The notes under the pieces: model-generated
What the model saw: only the letters and a program-made list of their open reading frames with translations
Databases searched by the model: none
What the model was told of the DNA's origin: nothing
Origin: SCTD01 sp038256525
GTDB taxonomy: Bacteria > Actinomycetota > Actinomycetes > Mycobacteriales > SCTD01
Reading direction: 5' to 3'
Assembly: GCA_038256525.1 (NCBI GenBank)
Contig: JBBSKF010000145.1
Location: forward strand, 1 to 8,517
DNA length: 8,517 nt
Position numbers and translations under genes: made by a program
Shown here: positions 1 to 6,985 of the stretch, piece by piece
Layout of the letters: every line of letters starts with the position of its first letter
Numbering within the stretch: position 1 is the stretch's first letter

Positions 1-463
1 CGGTCACCACCTCGTGCCCGTCCTGACCATCGATCAGGCCGTCCGGCCGGTCGACATGGCGGCGCAGCTTCGACAGTGCCGCCGCGACCCGCTGCGCCCC
101 CGACACCGACAGGCGCTGCGCGGACAGCTCGGCTGCCAGGTACGGCAACCCGGGCAGGCGGCGGGCCAACGCCAGCTCAGCCCGGTCCAGGCTGGTCTGC
201 TGAGCGCCCAACCAGGTCCCGACCGTCGGCGACCCGGCCAGCACATGCAAACCCCGGCGGTCCACATCACCCACCCGCAACAGCACCACCGACCTCAACG
301 CCTCCACCTGCGCCAGCAGCACCGAGCACTCCCCCAGAGCCTGCGCATCAGCAAGGCCCAACGGATCCTGCGCGCCGACCGCCCGTACCGCATCGACCAC
401 CAGAGCGGCCGGACCGGACAGCGCAACCGGAGCCGGCCGCGGGAAGTCCACGATCACCGCCAC
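1..463 (-). CDS. DUF222 / 13E12-family HNH endonuclease, N-terminal part (runs off left edge)
   Basis: The minus strand is open from the left edge to a GTG at 463 and gives about 154 residues beginning VAVIVDFPRPAPVALSGPA. The order of segments is typical of DUF222: an early stretch with LAQVEALRSVVLLRVGDVDRRG, then SPTVGTWLGAQQ, LDRAELALARRLPGLPYLAAEL, and LSVSGAQRVAAALSKLR. This is known family knowledge: such proteins are usually 400-500 residues with a C-terminal HNH nuclease motif, which would lie beyond the window. They are multicopy in actinobacteria (13E12 repeat family), and some mycobacterial members are LexA-regulated. I chose the GTG at 463 because a GGAAGG sequence lies about 11 nt upstream; GTGs at 457, 451 and 472 are alternatives. 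The biological role is not established. The gene is divergent from the toxin-antitoxin operon. Confidence in the family is high, lower for the start. Confidence 0.82.
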   Translation of the reverse strand, partial: MAVIVDFPRPAPVALSGPAALVVDAVRAVGAQDPLGLADAQALGECSVLLAQVEALRSVVLLRVGDVDRRGLHVLAGSPTVGTWLGAQQTSLDRAELALARRLPGLPYLAAELSAQRLSVSGAQRVAAALSKLRRHVDRPDGLIDGQDGHEVVT

Positions 464-493
464 CCGACCCACCGCCTTCCCGCTCCGACACCT

Positions 494-536
494 TCGCTCG
501 TGTGTTCGAGAGTACCAGGATCGGCCCGGAACGCAA
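494..536 (-). promoter_or_regulatory. Candidate promoter with SOS-box-like sequence for the DUF222 gene
   Basis: On the minus strand, positions 509-494 read TCGAACACACGAGCGA. This has one perfect half-site (TCGAAC), a 4-nt spacer, and a second half-site matching 4 of 6 bases of the actinobacterial LexA consensus TCGAAC-N4-GTTCGA. It lies about 30 bp upstream of the chosen GTG. A possible -35 (TTGCGT, 536-531) and -10 (TACTCT, 514-509), 16 bp apart, would place the box across or just after the -10, where a repressor would block transcription. SOS control is known for some mycobacterial 13E12-family genes. The imperfect right half makes this a candidate only. Confidence 0.42.
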
Positions 537-662
537 GCCCTCCAGAAGACGAGTTCTGGCGCCCAACAGCGTTTTTCGCCATACACACACCGGCCGCATC
601 CACAAGACCCCAGCGTAGATCTGTGGAGAACTGCCCTCCGATGCAGCAGTACGGTTCTCGGT

Positions 663-914
663 ATGACCGCCACCACGCGCAAGGTCACCGTCACCCTGCC
701 CACAGCCACGCTCGAGGCAGTGCGGCGGCTCGGCGGCGCCACCTCGGTGTCCGGCTTCGTCCAGCACGCCGTCGGCGTCGCCCTGGACGACGTGGCCGGT
801 TGGGGCACGTTGCTGACCGAAACCCTTACCGACAGCGGCGGAGAGCTGACTGCGCACGAACGTGCCTGGGCGGACGCGGTCCTCGACCAGGGCGCACGCA
901 CCGGAGCGGCATGA
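663..914 (+). CDS. Ribbon-helix-helix (CopG/VapB-like) antitoxin
   Basis: This 83-residue protein starts TTRKVTVTLPTATLEAVRRL after the first residues. That is the beta-strand and first helix of a ribbon-helix-helix DNA-binding domain, followed by the turn and second helix around SVSGFVQHAVGVALDD (about residues 28-43). The C-terminal part, ELTAHERAWADAVLDQG, resembles the toxin-binding tail of actinobacterial VapB-type antitoxins. Its stop codon overlaps the start of the PIN toxin gene (ATGA at 911-914), so the two are translationally coupled. In this family the antitoxin neutralises the toxin and represses its own operon. No clear Shine-Dalgarno precedes the ATG. A TACGGT at 650-655, seven bases before the ATG, could be a -10 giving a leaderless mRNA, but I see no convincing -35. 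Confidence 0.75.
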   Translation: MTATTRKVTVTLPTATLEAVRRLGGATSVSGFVQHAVGVALDDVAGWGTLLTETLTDSGGELTAHERAWADAVLDQGARTGAA

Positions 915-1291
915 CGCGCGGCGTCACACTCGATGCCGGCGCCCTGATCGCCCTCGACCGCGGGGACCGGCGCGTCGTGGCGCTTCTGGCGCGCGCCCTC
1001 GAAACCTCGGCGCGAGTGACCGTGCCCGCCACCGCTTTCGCGCAGGCAGTGCGTGACCCGGCCCGGCAAGCCCGGCTCGGACGTCTCGTACGACAGCCGA
1101 CCACGGACGTCGTCGTGCTCGACCGGGTGGACGCCACCGCCGTCGGGCGCCTGCTCGCCGCGACCGACACGGCGGATGTGGTCGACGCCCATGTGGTCCT
1201 GTGCGCCCGACGGGCCGGACAGGCTGTGGTCACGAGCCATCCCGCGGACCTGCGACACCTGACTCCGTCGCTGACACTCGTCGAGATCTAG
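911..1291 (+). CDS. PIN-domain toxin, VapC-like ribonuclease
   Basis: The protein is 126 residues, the usual VapC length. PIN landmarks are the N-terminal strand and first acid in LDAGALIAL (Asp8), the middle helix VPATAFAQAVRDPARQARLG, the acid cluster TADVVDAHVV (Asp89 and Asp92), and the last strand AVVTSHPADLRHL. VapC proteins are Mg-dependent ribonucleases held inactive by their antitoxin. The ATG at 911 is chosen because it overlaps the antitoxin stop and has a GGAG four bases upstream. The same frame is open much further upstream, but that part lies across the antitoxin and DUF222 genes. Two positions look atypical: the mid-domain Glu of many PINs is Gln45 here, and the usual TSD near the end is TSH (His110). 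The stop meets the end of the converging Rhs remnant. Confidence 0.8.
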   Translation: MTRGVTLDAGALIALDRGDRRVVALLARALETSARVTVPATAFAQAVRDPARQARLGRLVRQPTTDVVVLDRVDATAVGRLLAATDTADVVDAHVVLCARRAGQAVVTSHPADLRHLTPSLTLVEI

Positions 1292-1473
1292 CTGGCGCGA
1301 AGGTCCCGCCACCAACGGCAGATTGAAAAACGATAGTCGCCGACCCTGGTCGCTGGCGCAGTCCACCACCGTGAGCGCGCCCTCCGGCCCGTGGCCGAAT
1401 TCGGTCGGCCGTCCGACCGGAAGTCCCGCAGCGTCGTCCCGCCCTCCGGATCGATCGTGCTCGTGAGTGTCAT
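1288..1473 (-). pseudogene. Degraded Rhs/YD-repeat fragment
   Basis: A 61-codon minus-strand frame begins TLTSTIDPEGGTTLRDFRSD and continues GRPNSATG. This matches SNVYPEGGTILRDYRFDGRPRSVTDP in the intact Rhs protein (about residues 158-190 there). At DNA level, roughly 1369-1468 aligns with 6383-6483, with long identical blocks such as GTCCCGCA and CGTCCCGCCCTCCGGAT. Past about 1366 the similarity fades and the frame no longer gives YD repeats, so a frameshift or unrelated sequence follows. Its ATG overlaps the stop of the upstream YcxB-like gene (TCAT on the plus strand at 1470-1473), and its stop overlaps the stop of the PIN toxin. I read it as a leftover of an older Rhs copy, not a working gene. 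It carries no toxin tip. Confidence 0.7.
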
Positions 1474-2009
1474 CCCAACGAGACCTCGCGCATCGGGCGG
1501 TTGACCACCTTGCTGCGGATCAACGCAAGATCCTGAGGGGGCACCAGCTCCATCGGCAGCGCCAAGATCAGGTGATTCTTGGGTTTGAGGACCAGGACGT
1601 CCTCGAACTGCACCACGTGGGTCAGCGAGGCGTACGGCAACTCGAAGCTCTTGTCCGGCATGCCAATCTTGAAGGAGTCCGGTCCGAACTCGCTAGTCAA
1701 CTGGGTCCCGGGCGGAGACGCTATCCGCCTGACATAGCGCTGAACGGACCACTGCCACCACCAGTACGTCGCCAGCAAGACCCCGCTGGACAGCAGAAGA
1801 ATCATTTGTGCCATGTACGGCGTGTCGCGTTGCAACCAGTAGACCAGGCTCCCTGCGGCGGTCAGGAAAAGTGCATAGAGCGCCAAGCCTGTCCAGCTCT
1901 TCGGATCGCGTCGGGCAAAGCGGCGCATCGCGCGGGCTTCACGGTCCGGCAGTGATGCATCTACGACGTACCTGTTGACCCGTGGCGAACCCGCCGTGTC
2001 CTCCGTCAC
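1470..2009 (-). CDS. YcxB-like membrane protein (copy A), possible orphan immunity protein
   Basis: The protein has 179 residues: a cytoplasmic N-terminal segment (about 1-38), two hydrophobic helices (about 39-58 and 66-86), then a soluble C-terminal domain. The C-terminal sequence PYASLTHVVQFEDVLVLKP, followed by HLILALPMELVPP, fits the YcxB-like family, with a beta-rich domain after two transmembrane helices. The GTG at 2009 is preceded by GGAGG at 2025-2021, about 11 bases away. A close paralogue lies 84 bp upstream. YcxB-like proteins are often seen near Rhs genes, and a two-helix membrane protein would suit an immunity role. That role is inference from position, and no cognate toxin remains here. 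The gene could instead be ordinary accessory cargo. Confidence 0.68.
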   Translation of the reverse strand: MTEDTAGSPRVNRYVVDASLPDREARAMRRFARRDPKSWTGLALYALFLTAAGSLVYWLQRDTPYMAQMILLLSSGVLLATYWWWQWSVQRYVRRIASPPGTQLTSEFGPDSFKIGMPDKSFELPYASLTHVVQFEDVLVLKPKNHLILALPMELVPPQDLALIRSKVVNRPMREVSLG

Positions 2010-2093
2010 CGTCCCCGTCCCCTCCGGTCATCAATGACTTTAGCCTGGCCGAGCTGGCAGCCAAACTCTCATAGACTGACGTGGAAAACAGAC

Positions 2094-2669
2094 TCATCCG
2101 AGCGAGAGCTCTCGCATGGGACGATTGGTCACCTTGTTGCGTAGGAGCGCGAGGTCCTGCGGCGGCACCAGTTCCATCGGCAACGCCAGGATCAGGTGGT
2201 TGTTCGGCTTGATGACCAGGACGTCTTCGAACTGGACCACGTGCGTCAACGAGGCGTACGGGAACGCGTAGCTGATGTCCGGCGTGGACATTGTGAATGA
2301 CTCGGCTGCGAACTCAGTCGTCAGCACGGCGCCGGGCTCGGACTGCCTGCGGGTCAGCCGTCTTGACCGCAGCACGATCGACCGTTCCCACCACACGTAG
2401 TTGGCCGTCACTATGGCGCTGAACACCACAACGACGATGGGAACTGCGTAGGATATGTCGCGTTTGAACCAAGCAACGGCGCAGCCGACGGCGACGTTGA
2501 AGACCATGGCGAAAAGAAGAGGGCGCCGGACTTTCGGGTCTCGCCGTGCGAACCAGCAGAGAGCGCGGATCTCCCGGTCGGCCAATGCAGCATCGGCGAC
2601 GATCCAATTGACCGAACCAGCCGCTGACAGGGGTTCGTTCAATGCCTTCTCCTTTGTCACGTCCGTCAT
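2094..2669 (-). CDS. YcxB-like membrane protein (copy B), possible orphan immunity protein
   Basis: This 191-residue paralogue of the gene at 1470-2009 has the same layout, with hydrophobic helices at about 50-68 and 74-94. Its last 55 residues, starting PYASLTHVVQFEDV, differ from copy A at only about six positions, while the N-terminal halves and membrane helices are much more divergent. Both contain the motif DRE-R followed by FARRDPK before the first helix. The ATG at 2669 gives 191 residues. A TTG at 2642 has a better Shine-Dalgarno (AAAGGAG, 6-base spacing) and would give 182 residues, closer to copy A's 179. The 150 bp upstream, to the SUKH remnant, hold nothing I recognise. The function is unknown; immunity against a lost Rhs toxin tip is an inference from locus position. 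Confidence 0.68.
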   Translation of the reverse strand: MTDVTKEKALNEPLSAAGSVNWIVADAALADREIRALCWFARRDPKVRRPLLFAMVFNVAVGCAVAWFKRDISYAVPIVVVVFSAIVTANYVWWERSIVLRSRRLTRRQSEPGAVLTTEFAAESFTMSTPDISYAFPYASLTHVVQFEDVLVIKPNNHLILALPMELVPPQDLALLRNKVTNRPMRELSLG

Positions 2670-2819
2670 CCTGGTCCGTCATCCTCATCGCAAAACTAGG
2701 CTGTGGGCTGCTCCATGCAGAACAAGCGCTTTCGCGTTTCACAGGGTCGTTGCCGGCCGAGAAAGATCGGATCATTGATGCAACGCTGGAGCTGAAACCG
2801 TTCAACCGGTGCATCAAGA

Positions 2820-3060
2820 TCAGTAAAAGTCTACGTCCTTTCCGGCGGGCAGCCTACCGAAACGATATCCCTGTTGCTCCACACCGATGCCTACTTTGCG
2901 CATAGGTCGATGGCGCAGCTGAAGAATATCGTCAGGTTGGGGGCGCACGCCCGAATCTCAGTGGCCTCCCAGCGCACCACCCACACTTCCCCTTGATCCC
3001 TGCTGTCCCACACACAGACTAGATATGAGTTGCTCATCCTCGCCGACCTGATACCGACCA
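2820..3060 (-). pseudogene. Truncated, frameshifted SUKH (SMI1/KNR4) immunity gene remnant
   Basis: The minus strand encodes DQGEVWVVRWEATEIRACAP, then NLTIFFSCAIDL, and in the next frame MRKVGIGVEQQGYRFGRLP up to DFY and a TGA at 2822-2820. This matches the last third of the intact SUKH protein (DQEGEMWVVRWEATEIRPSA, MREVSIGVSEQGYHL, IPFY). The two frames are joined by a single missing base at about 2903/2904, where the intact gene has CGCATCAGG and this copy has CGCATAGG. The first two thirds of the gene are absent, and similarity ends near 3060, just beyond the stop of the intact copy. It is a dead tandem duplicate or the remnant of an earlier immunity gene. Confidence 0.85.
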
Positions 3061-3076
3061 CAATCTGGGAGGCTAG

Positions 3077-3667
3077 CTAGTAGAATGGAATTCCTTTCGC
3101 GGCGGGTGGTCTGACGAGATGGTATCCCTGCTCCGACACGCCTATGCTGACCTCGCGCATCAGGTTGACAGCACGATCAAAGAACGTCTCCATGTTGGGC
3201 GCGGACGGCCGGATCTCAGTAGCTTCCCAGCGCACCACCCACATTTCTCCCTCCTGATCGCTGCTGCAGTCGATGACCACGTTCTCGTCCGGGTGCATCT
3301 GGAGGACCGGGAACCACGCCGGTCGCCACAGCGGGTTGGTGGGCTCCTCGTACTCCTCTGCGGCTGAACGCAACTCCCACGTCGCCTCCACCGCACGCGC
3401 CAGCGCAGGAAACTCCATACTGGGCAGGAGCACCGGCCGCATGCGGAGCTCGCCTGGCGGTCGGCTGGCGTACCAGCGGTCGCGGTCGATACCGTCAGCG
3501 AGCCGATAGAGAGTGACGACGTCCGCAGGAAACACCAAACCCACGTCTTCGCCGGCCCGGGCCACGTCGCGTTCCGAGGCCGGCGGACGGAGATAATCCG
3601 GGACCCGCGAGCCGATCTCCCGAAGGTAGTCGACCAGCCGGGTGAAAGCACCCTCCACATCACTCAT
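3077..3667 (-). CDS. SUKH (SMI1/KNR4) family immunity protein for the Rhs toxin
   Basis: The protein has 196 residues. The SUKH signature begins at about residue 24 with LRPPASERDVARAGEDVGLV, then FPADVVTLYRLADGID, matching the usual pattern of a proline-rich entry, a helix, and FP-D---LY---dG. Further features are the LLPS-EF strand, WFPVLQMHPDENVVIDC, and a C-terminal strand/helix region (WVVRWEATEIRPSAPNMETF). SUKH proteins are known immunity proteins that bind and block diverse nuclease toxins of Rhs, CDI and related systems. The ATG (3667) overlaps the Rhs stop (TGA at 3666-3664), so immunity is translationally coupled to the toxin. No strong Shine-Dalgarno is needed or seen. The cognate target is inferred to be the NucA/NucB-like tip immediately upstream. 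The frame is intact. Confidence 0.85.
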   Translation of the reverse strand: MSDVEGAFTRLVDYLREIGSRVPDYLRPPASERDVARAGEDVGLVFPADVVTLYRLADGIDRDRWYASRPPGELRMRPVLLPSMEFPALARAVEATWELRSAAEEYEEPTNPLWRPAWFPVLQMHPDENVVIDCSSDQEGEMWVVRWEATEIRPSAPNMETFFDRAVNLMREVSIGVSEQGYHLVRPPAAKGIPFY

Positions 3668-6600
3668 CGGCAGATCCGGAAACTGTTCGATGCGGCCACC
3701 GGGATCACGAAGTATGGCGTGCCGTCAGGAAACGGCTGGCACTTCGATGCAGAGTAGAACCCACCCATCAGTCCTCCTTGCTTGCTTGATTCCGCCAAGG
3801 ACACACCCTCCACCGACACTGCAGACCTGTTCGCCTCACCGCCTTGCTTGGCCGAGGCGAACGGAAACTCATCGCACGCCTTGCCCGAATCCCGCGCCGC
3901 TTTACACGCCGGTACTTGATCGAGCCAGTCGCGGTCGTGAACGGGAATCTGGCGGTTCAAGCGAGCCTGCCAAGGCCGCTTGACCAGGGCTGCTGTGATG
4001 TGCTCGGTGTGCTCGGGGAGTTGGTCTGGCAGTCCCCCGTAGAAGATGATGCGTACGTCTTTGCCGCCACGGCACGGCGAGTCGACGTCGGCGAAGGCGG
4101 TGGCGATGCCCGATGCCAGACACGCGGCCGCCGCAGCCTTGGCCATCGCCTCGGTCACCCCCTTGGCTTTGGCCTGCAGCTGATACAACTCCGTCAACTC
4201 GGCGACTGTTGCGGTCGCCGTGCCGGTCGAGGTCCCTGGGCCGGGGCGGGACAGCGGCGGGTTGAACGTCGGGGCGCATCCCCCCGACACCAGGCACTCG
4301 GTCAACACCGCCGACAGCGCCAACCCCGCGGACAGGCCGACCCCGGTGAGGATGGCGGCCTGCGCGAGTGTCCTGGTCGACAAGAGGCCCACCGTCTCCG
4401 CGAGCGCCGCCATCCCGCTCGGGTCGGTCAGGGTGGTCGGGTTGTTCGCCACGTAGGCGTAGGGGTTCCACCCGACCACCCCGGGGCTGCCCGGCCGGAC
4501 CGGGTCGACCGACAGGAACCGGCCCGTCGAGGTGGACAGGTCCCGGGCGTTGAGGTGCACCAGGTCCCCGGACTGCTGCGCCCCGGTGAACCCGAACACC
4601 GACGGCGTGCCGCTTGCCGCCCGCACCCCGCCGAACACGTCATACGCGCGCTGGCCGCTGACCGCCCCCGCGCCGTCGGTGAGCGTACGGACCGAACCGA
4701 GCCCGTCAGCCAGCACATACGAGCTCGCCGCCGACACCTGCTGGGCGATCCCCTCCGGAGAGTGCACGAACGCCGTCCCGGCCGCCGACACCAACTCCGG
4801 CAGACCGCCCGCCCGGTCATACAACAATCCGGTGCTGCCGCCGCCCGCGCGGCTCACGGTCCGCACCCCGTCCCCGTCGTAACCGTGCTCGACCCGCCCG
4901 GCACCCTCGCTCACCCCGACCAGCCGGGACAGCCAATCCCAGTCATAAGCCGCGCCCTCGGCCGCCAGCACATTGCCGTTCGCGTCGCTGCTCACCGCCC
5001 GGCCGTCCACGCTCGTCAGCCGGGAAGCGTCGTCGTAGCCGTAGGACACCGTCGGCGCGCCCCCGACCGTCGCGGTCAGCCGGTTCCCAGCCGCGTCATA
5101 GCTGTACGCGGCGCTCGTACCGTCCGCATAGCGCACCCCGGTCAGCTGCGACACCGCATCCAGCGTGTAGTCCTCGGTCCCGGCCGGCGTCAGCACCGCC
5201 GTCCGGTTGCCGTCGGCGTCCAACGTGTACTCGGCCAGGTCGACCAGGTCCGTGCCCCGCCGGTGCTCGACCCGGTCCAGTCGGCCCGCCATGTCATAGG
5301 TCCAGGCGCTGCTCACCCCGTTCGGCCGCATCATCGAAGCGATCCGGCCGTCCCGGTCATACACCAACGCCGACGCCGCACCCGTCCAGTCCGTCAACGA
5401 ACCCAACCGGCCGGCCGGGTCGTAGCCGTAGGACACCGCACCCTCGGGCTGGGTCATGGCGGTCCGCCGGTTCGTCCGGTCATAGGCATAGGACACCGTC
5501 CCGGCCGGCGCGTCGACCGACCTCATCGCCCCGTCCGGGAACCACGACCAGCTGGTCACCCCAGTCGCGTCGGTCATCGTCCTGCGCCGCCCGAGCCTGT
5601 CGTAGGTCCAACCGATCGCACCCGCACCACCCACCTCGACCTGCGCCGTCAGCCGCCCGGCCCGGTCGTAGTCGTGCCCGATGACCGTGCCCCGGGCATC
5701 GGCCGCGACCTCCACCCGACCAGCCAGGTCATAGGTCCACGACCGGCTGTTCCCCAGCGGATCGACCGCCGTCTGGAGACCACCCAACGCCGCGTACGTG
5801 ACCTGCCAGGTCTTGCCCCGCGGATCGGTGATCGAACTCTGCTGGCCCGCAGCGTCATAGCCCAACCGCACCTGCGCGTCCAGCGCATCGGTCACCATCT
5901 GCAACCGGCCGTACGGGTCGTAACTGTTCGTCGTCGTCGGCGTCCGGCCCTGCCGCAACGGCGAGGTCTCGGTCAACACCCGACCCGCCCCGTCATACGT
6001 CCGCGACCACAGGTTGCCGAGCTCATCGGCACGTGAAATCTCCAACCCCCGCCTGTCATAGCCGAACGCGGTACCCACCCCCTCCGGGGTCGTCGTCGAC
6101 AGCAACCGCCCGCCGTCGGACCACACATTGACCGTGGCCCCGAGATCCGGCCCGATCTCCCGCTCCACCCGGCCCGAGAGGTCATACTCCGTCTCGGTAC
6201 GCCGACCCTCGGCGTCGACCACCGCCACCTGCCGGCCGGCGTCATCCACCTCGTACACAGTCGCGTTCAGCTCCTGATCCACCATCGAGGTGAGCCGGCC
6301 GACCCTGTCATAGAACTGCTTGACCGTCGTGCCGTCGTCATAAGTCGTCGTCGTCAGCCGGCCAACCTTGTCGTAGTCGTAGCTGGTGAGCGCGCCTTCG
6401 GGGTCGGTGACCGATCTCGGCCGGCCGTCGAACCGGTAGTCCCGCAGGATCGTCCCGCCCTCCGGATAGACGTTGCTCGTGACCTGACCGTCGGCGTTGT
6501 AGGCGTATCTCGTCACCCCACCGGCGGGGTTGGTCTCCTCCCGCAGGAGTCCGCTCGGGTAGTAGGCGTAGCTGGTGGCCCGGCCGACCGGGTCCACCCG

Positions 6601-6957
6601 CGAGACCACGTTGCCCCCGCCGTCGTACTCCGTCACCGTCGGTGGGAGAGTTCCGACCCGGGAGGTCTCCTGCCGCCCGACCTCGTCGTAGCCATACAAC
6701 GTCGGTTCGTCAACCCCGTTGTCCACCGAGGTCAGCCGCCCGGCCCGGTCATAGGCCTGCGTCGTGACCACGTTCTCCGGGTCGATGCTGAGGACCATCC
6801 GGTTGAGGTCGTCGTACTGCCACTGGGACACCCCCAGATCGGGGTCGGTCTCGGTACGCAGGTTCCCCACGGCGTCACAGGTCTTCACACGACCGAACCC
6901 ACCAGGGTCGATCTCCACGAGCAGCCGGCCGTTCGCGTCGTACTCCCAACGGCTCAC
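3664..6957 (-). CDS. Rhs/YD-repeat polymorphic toxin with NucA/NucB-type DNase tip, 5'-truncated
   Basis: The 1097 open codons begin directly with YD repeats (WEYDANGRLLVEIDPGG). About 35 YD/GR-type repeats fill residues 1 to about 780 and would build the Rhs shell. The Rhs core follows, with GRFLSVDPVRPGSPG from about 812, WNPYAYVANNP, and TDPSGM at about 845-849, where Rhs proteins are autoproteolytically cut. A hydrophobic stretch (about 861-888) and a linker lead to a C-terminal domain of about 140 residues with CDEFPFASAKQGG (from 1028) and AESSKQGGLMGGFY. These match the NucA/NucB deoxyribonuclease signature (CDEYPFA, then E--QG). Cys1018, 1028, 1073 and 1096 could form disulfides. Predicted action is DNA cleavage in a target cell. 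Signal, export and N-terminal domains are missing: a TAA sits two codons before the first GTG and ISL3 begins at about 6967, so this is a truncated gene. The immunity gene overlaps its stop. Confidence 0.85.
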   Translation of the reverse strand: MSRWEYDANGRLLVEIDPGGFGRVKTCDAVGNLRTETDPDLGVSQWQYDDLNRMVLSIDPENVVTTQAYDRAGRLTSVDNGVDEPTLYGYDEVGRQETSRVGTLPPTVTEYDGGGNVVSRVDPVGRATSYAYYPSGLLREETNPAGGVTRYAYNADGQVTSNVYPEGGTILRDYRFDGRPRSVTDPEGALTSYDYDKVGRLTTTTYDDGTTVKQFYDRVGRLTSMVDQELNATVYEVDDAGRQVAVVDAEGRRTETEYDLSGRVEREIGPDLGATVNVWSDGGRLLSTTTPEGVGTAFGYDRRGLEISRADELGNLWSRTYDGAGRVLTETSPLRQGRTPTTTNSYDPYGRLQMVTDALDAQVRLGYDAAGQQSSITDPRGKTWQVTYAALGGLQTAVDPLGNSRSWTYDLAGRVEVAADARGTVIGHDYDRAGRLTAQVEVGGAGAIGWTYDRLGRRRTMTDATGVTSWSWFPDGAMRSVDAPAGTVSYAYDRTNRRTAMTQPEGAVSYGYDPAGRLGSLTDWTGAASALVYDRDGRIASMMRPNGVSSAWTYDMAGRLDRVEHRRGTDLVDLAEYTLDADGNRTAVLTPAGTEDYTLDAVSQLTGVRYADGTSAAYSYDAAGNRLTATVGGAPTVSYGYDDASRLTSVDGRAVSSDANGNVLAAEGAAYDWDWLSRLVGVSEGAGRVEHGYDGDGVRTVSRAGGGSTGLLYDRAGGLPELVSAAGTAFVHSPEGIAQQVSAASSYVLADGLGSVRTLTDGAGAVSGQRAYDVFGGVRAASGTPSVFGFTGAQQSGDLVHLNARDLSTSTGRFLSVDPVRPGSPGVVGWNPYAYVANNPTTLTDPSGMAALAETVGLLSTRTLAQAAILTGVGLSAGLALSAVLTECLVSGGCAPTFNPPLSRPGPGTSTGTATATVAELTELYQLQAKAKGVTEAMAKAAAAACLASGIATAFADVDSPCRGGKDVRIIFYGGLPDQLPEHTEHITAALVKRPWQARLNRQIPVHDRDWLDQVPACKAARDSGKACDEFPFASAKQGGEANRSAVSVEGVSLAESSKQGGLMGGFYSASKCQPFPDGTPYFVIPVAASNSFRICR

Positions 6958-6985
6958 CTGTTAAGCGGCTCTTCGAACTTGAGGT

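Noticed and set aside
348..857. Minus-strand frame of 169 codons
   Set aside because: It overlaps both the DUF222 start and the antitoxin gene in the wrong frame and shows no recognisable domain.
14..910. Upstream extension of the PIN toxin frame
   Set aside because: It runs antisense to the DUF222 gene and across the antitoxin in another frame, with low-complexity composition. The PIN fold and coupled ATG begin at 911.
1349..1369. Possible terminator hairpin between the converging PIN toxin and Rhs remnant
   Set aside because: The arms pair poorly, the loop is too short, and no T-tract follows.
1467..1955. Plus-strand frame of 162 codons
   Set aside because: It is antisense to the YcxB-like gene, whose frame has two membrane helices and a conserved paralogue.
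2314..2817. Minus-strand frame of 167 codons
   Set aside because: It is an alternative frame across YcxB-like copy B and its leader, with no conserved features.
3844..6036. Open plus-strand frame of 730 codons opposite the Rhs gene
   Set aside because: It is rich in Arg, Pro, Gly and His with no domain pattern. It is the mirror of repetitive GC-rich YD-repeat codons on the minus strand.
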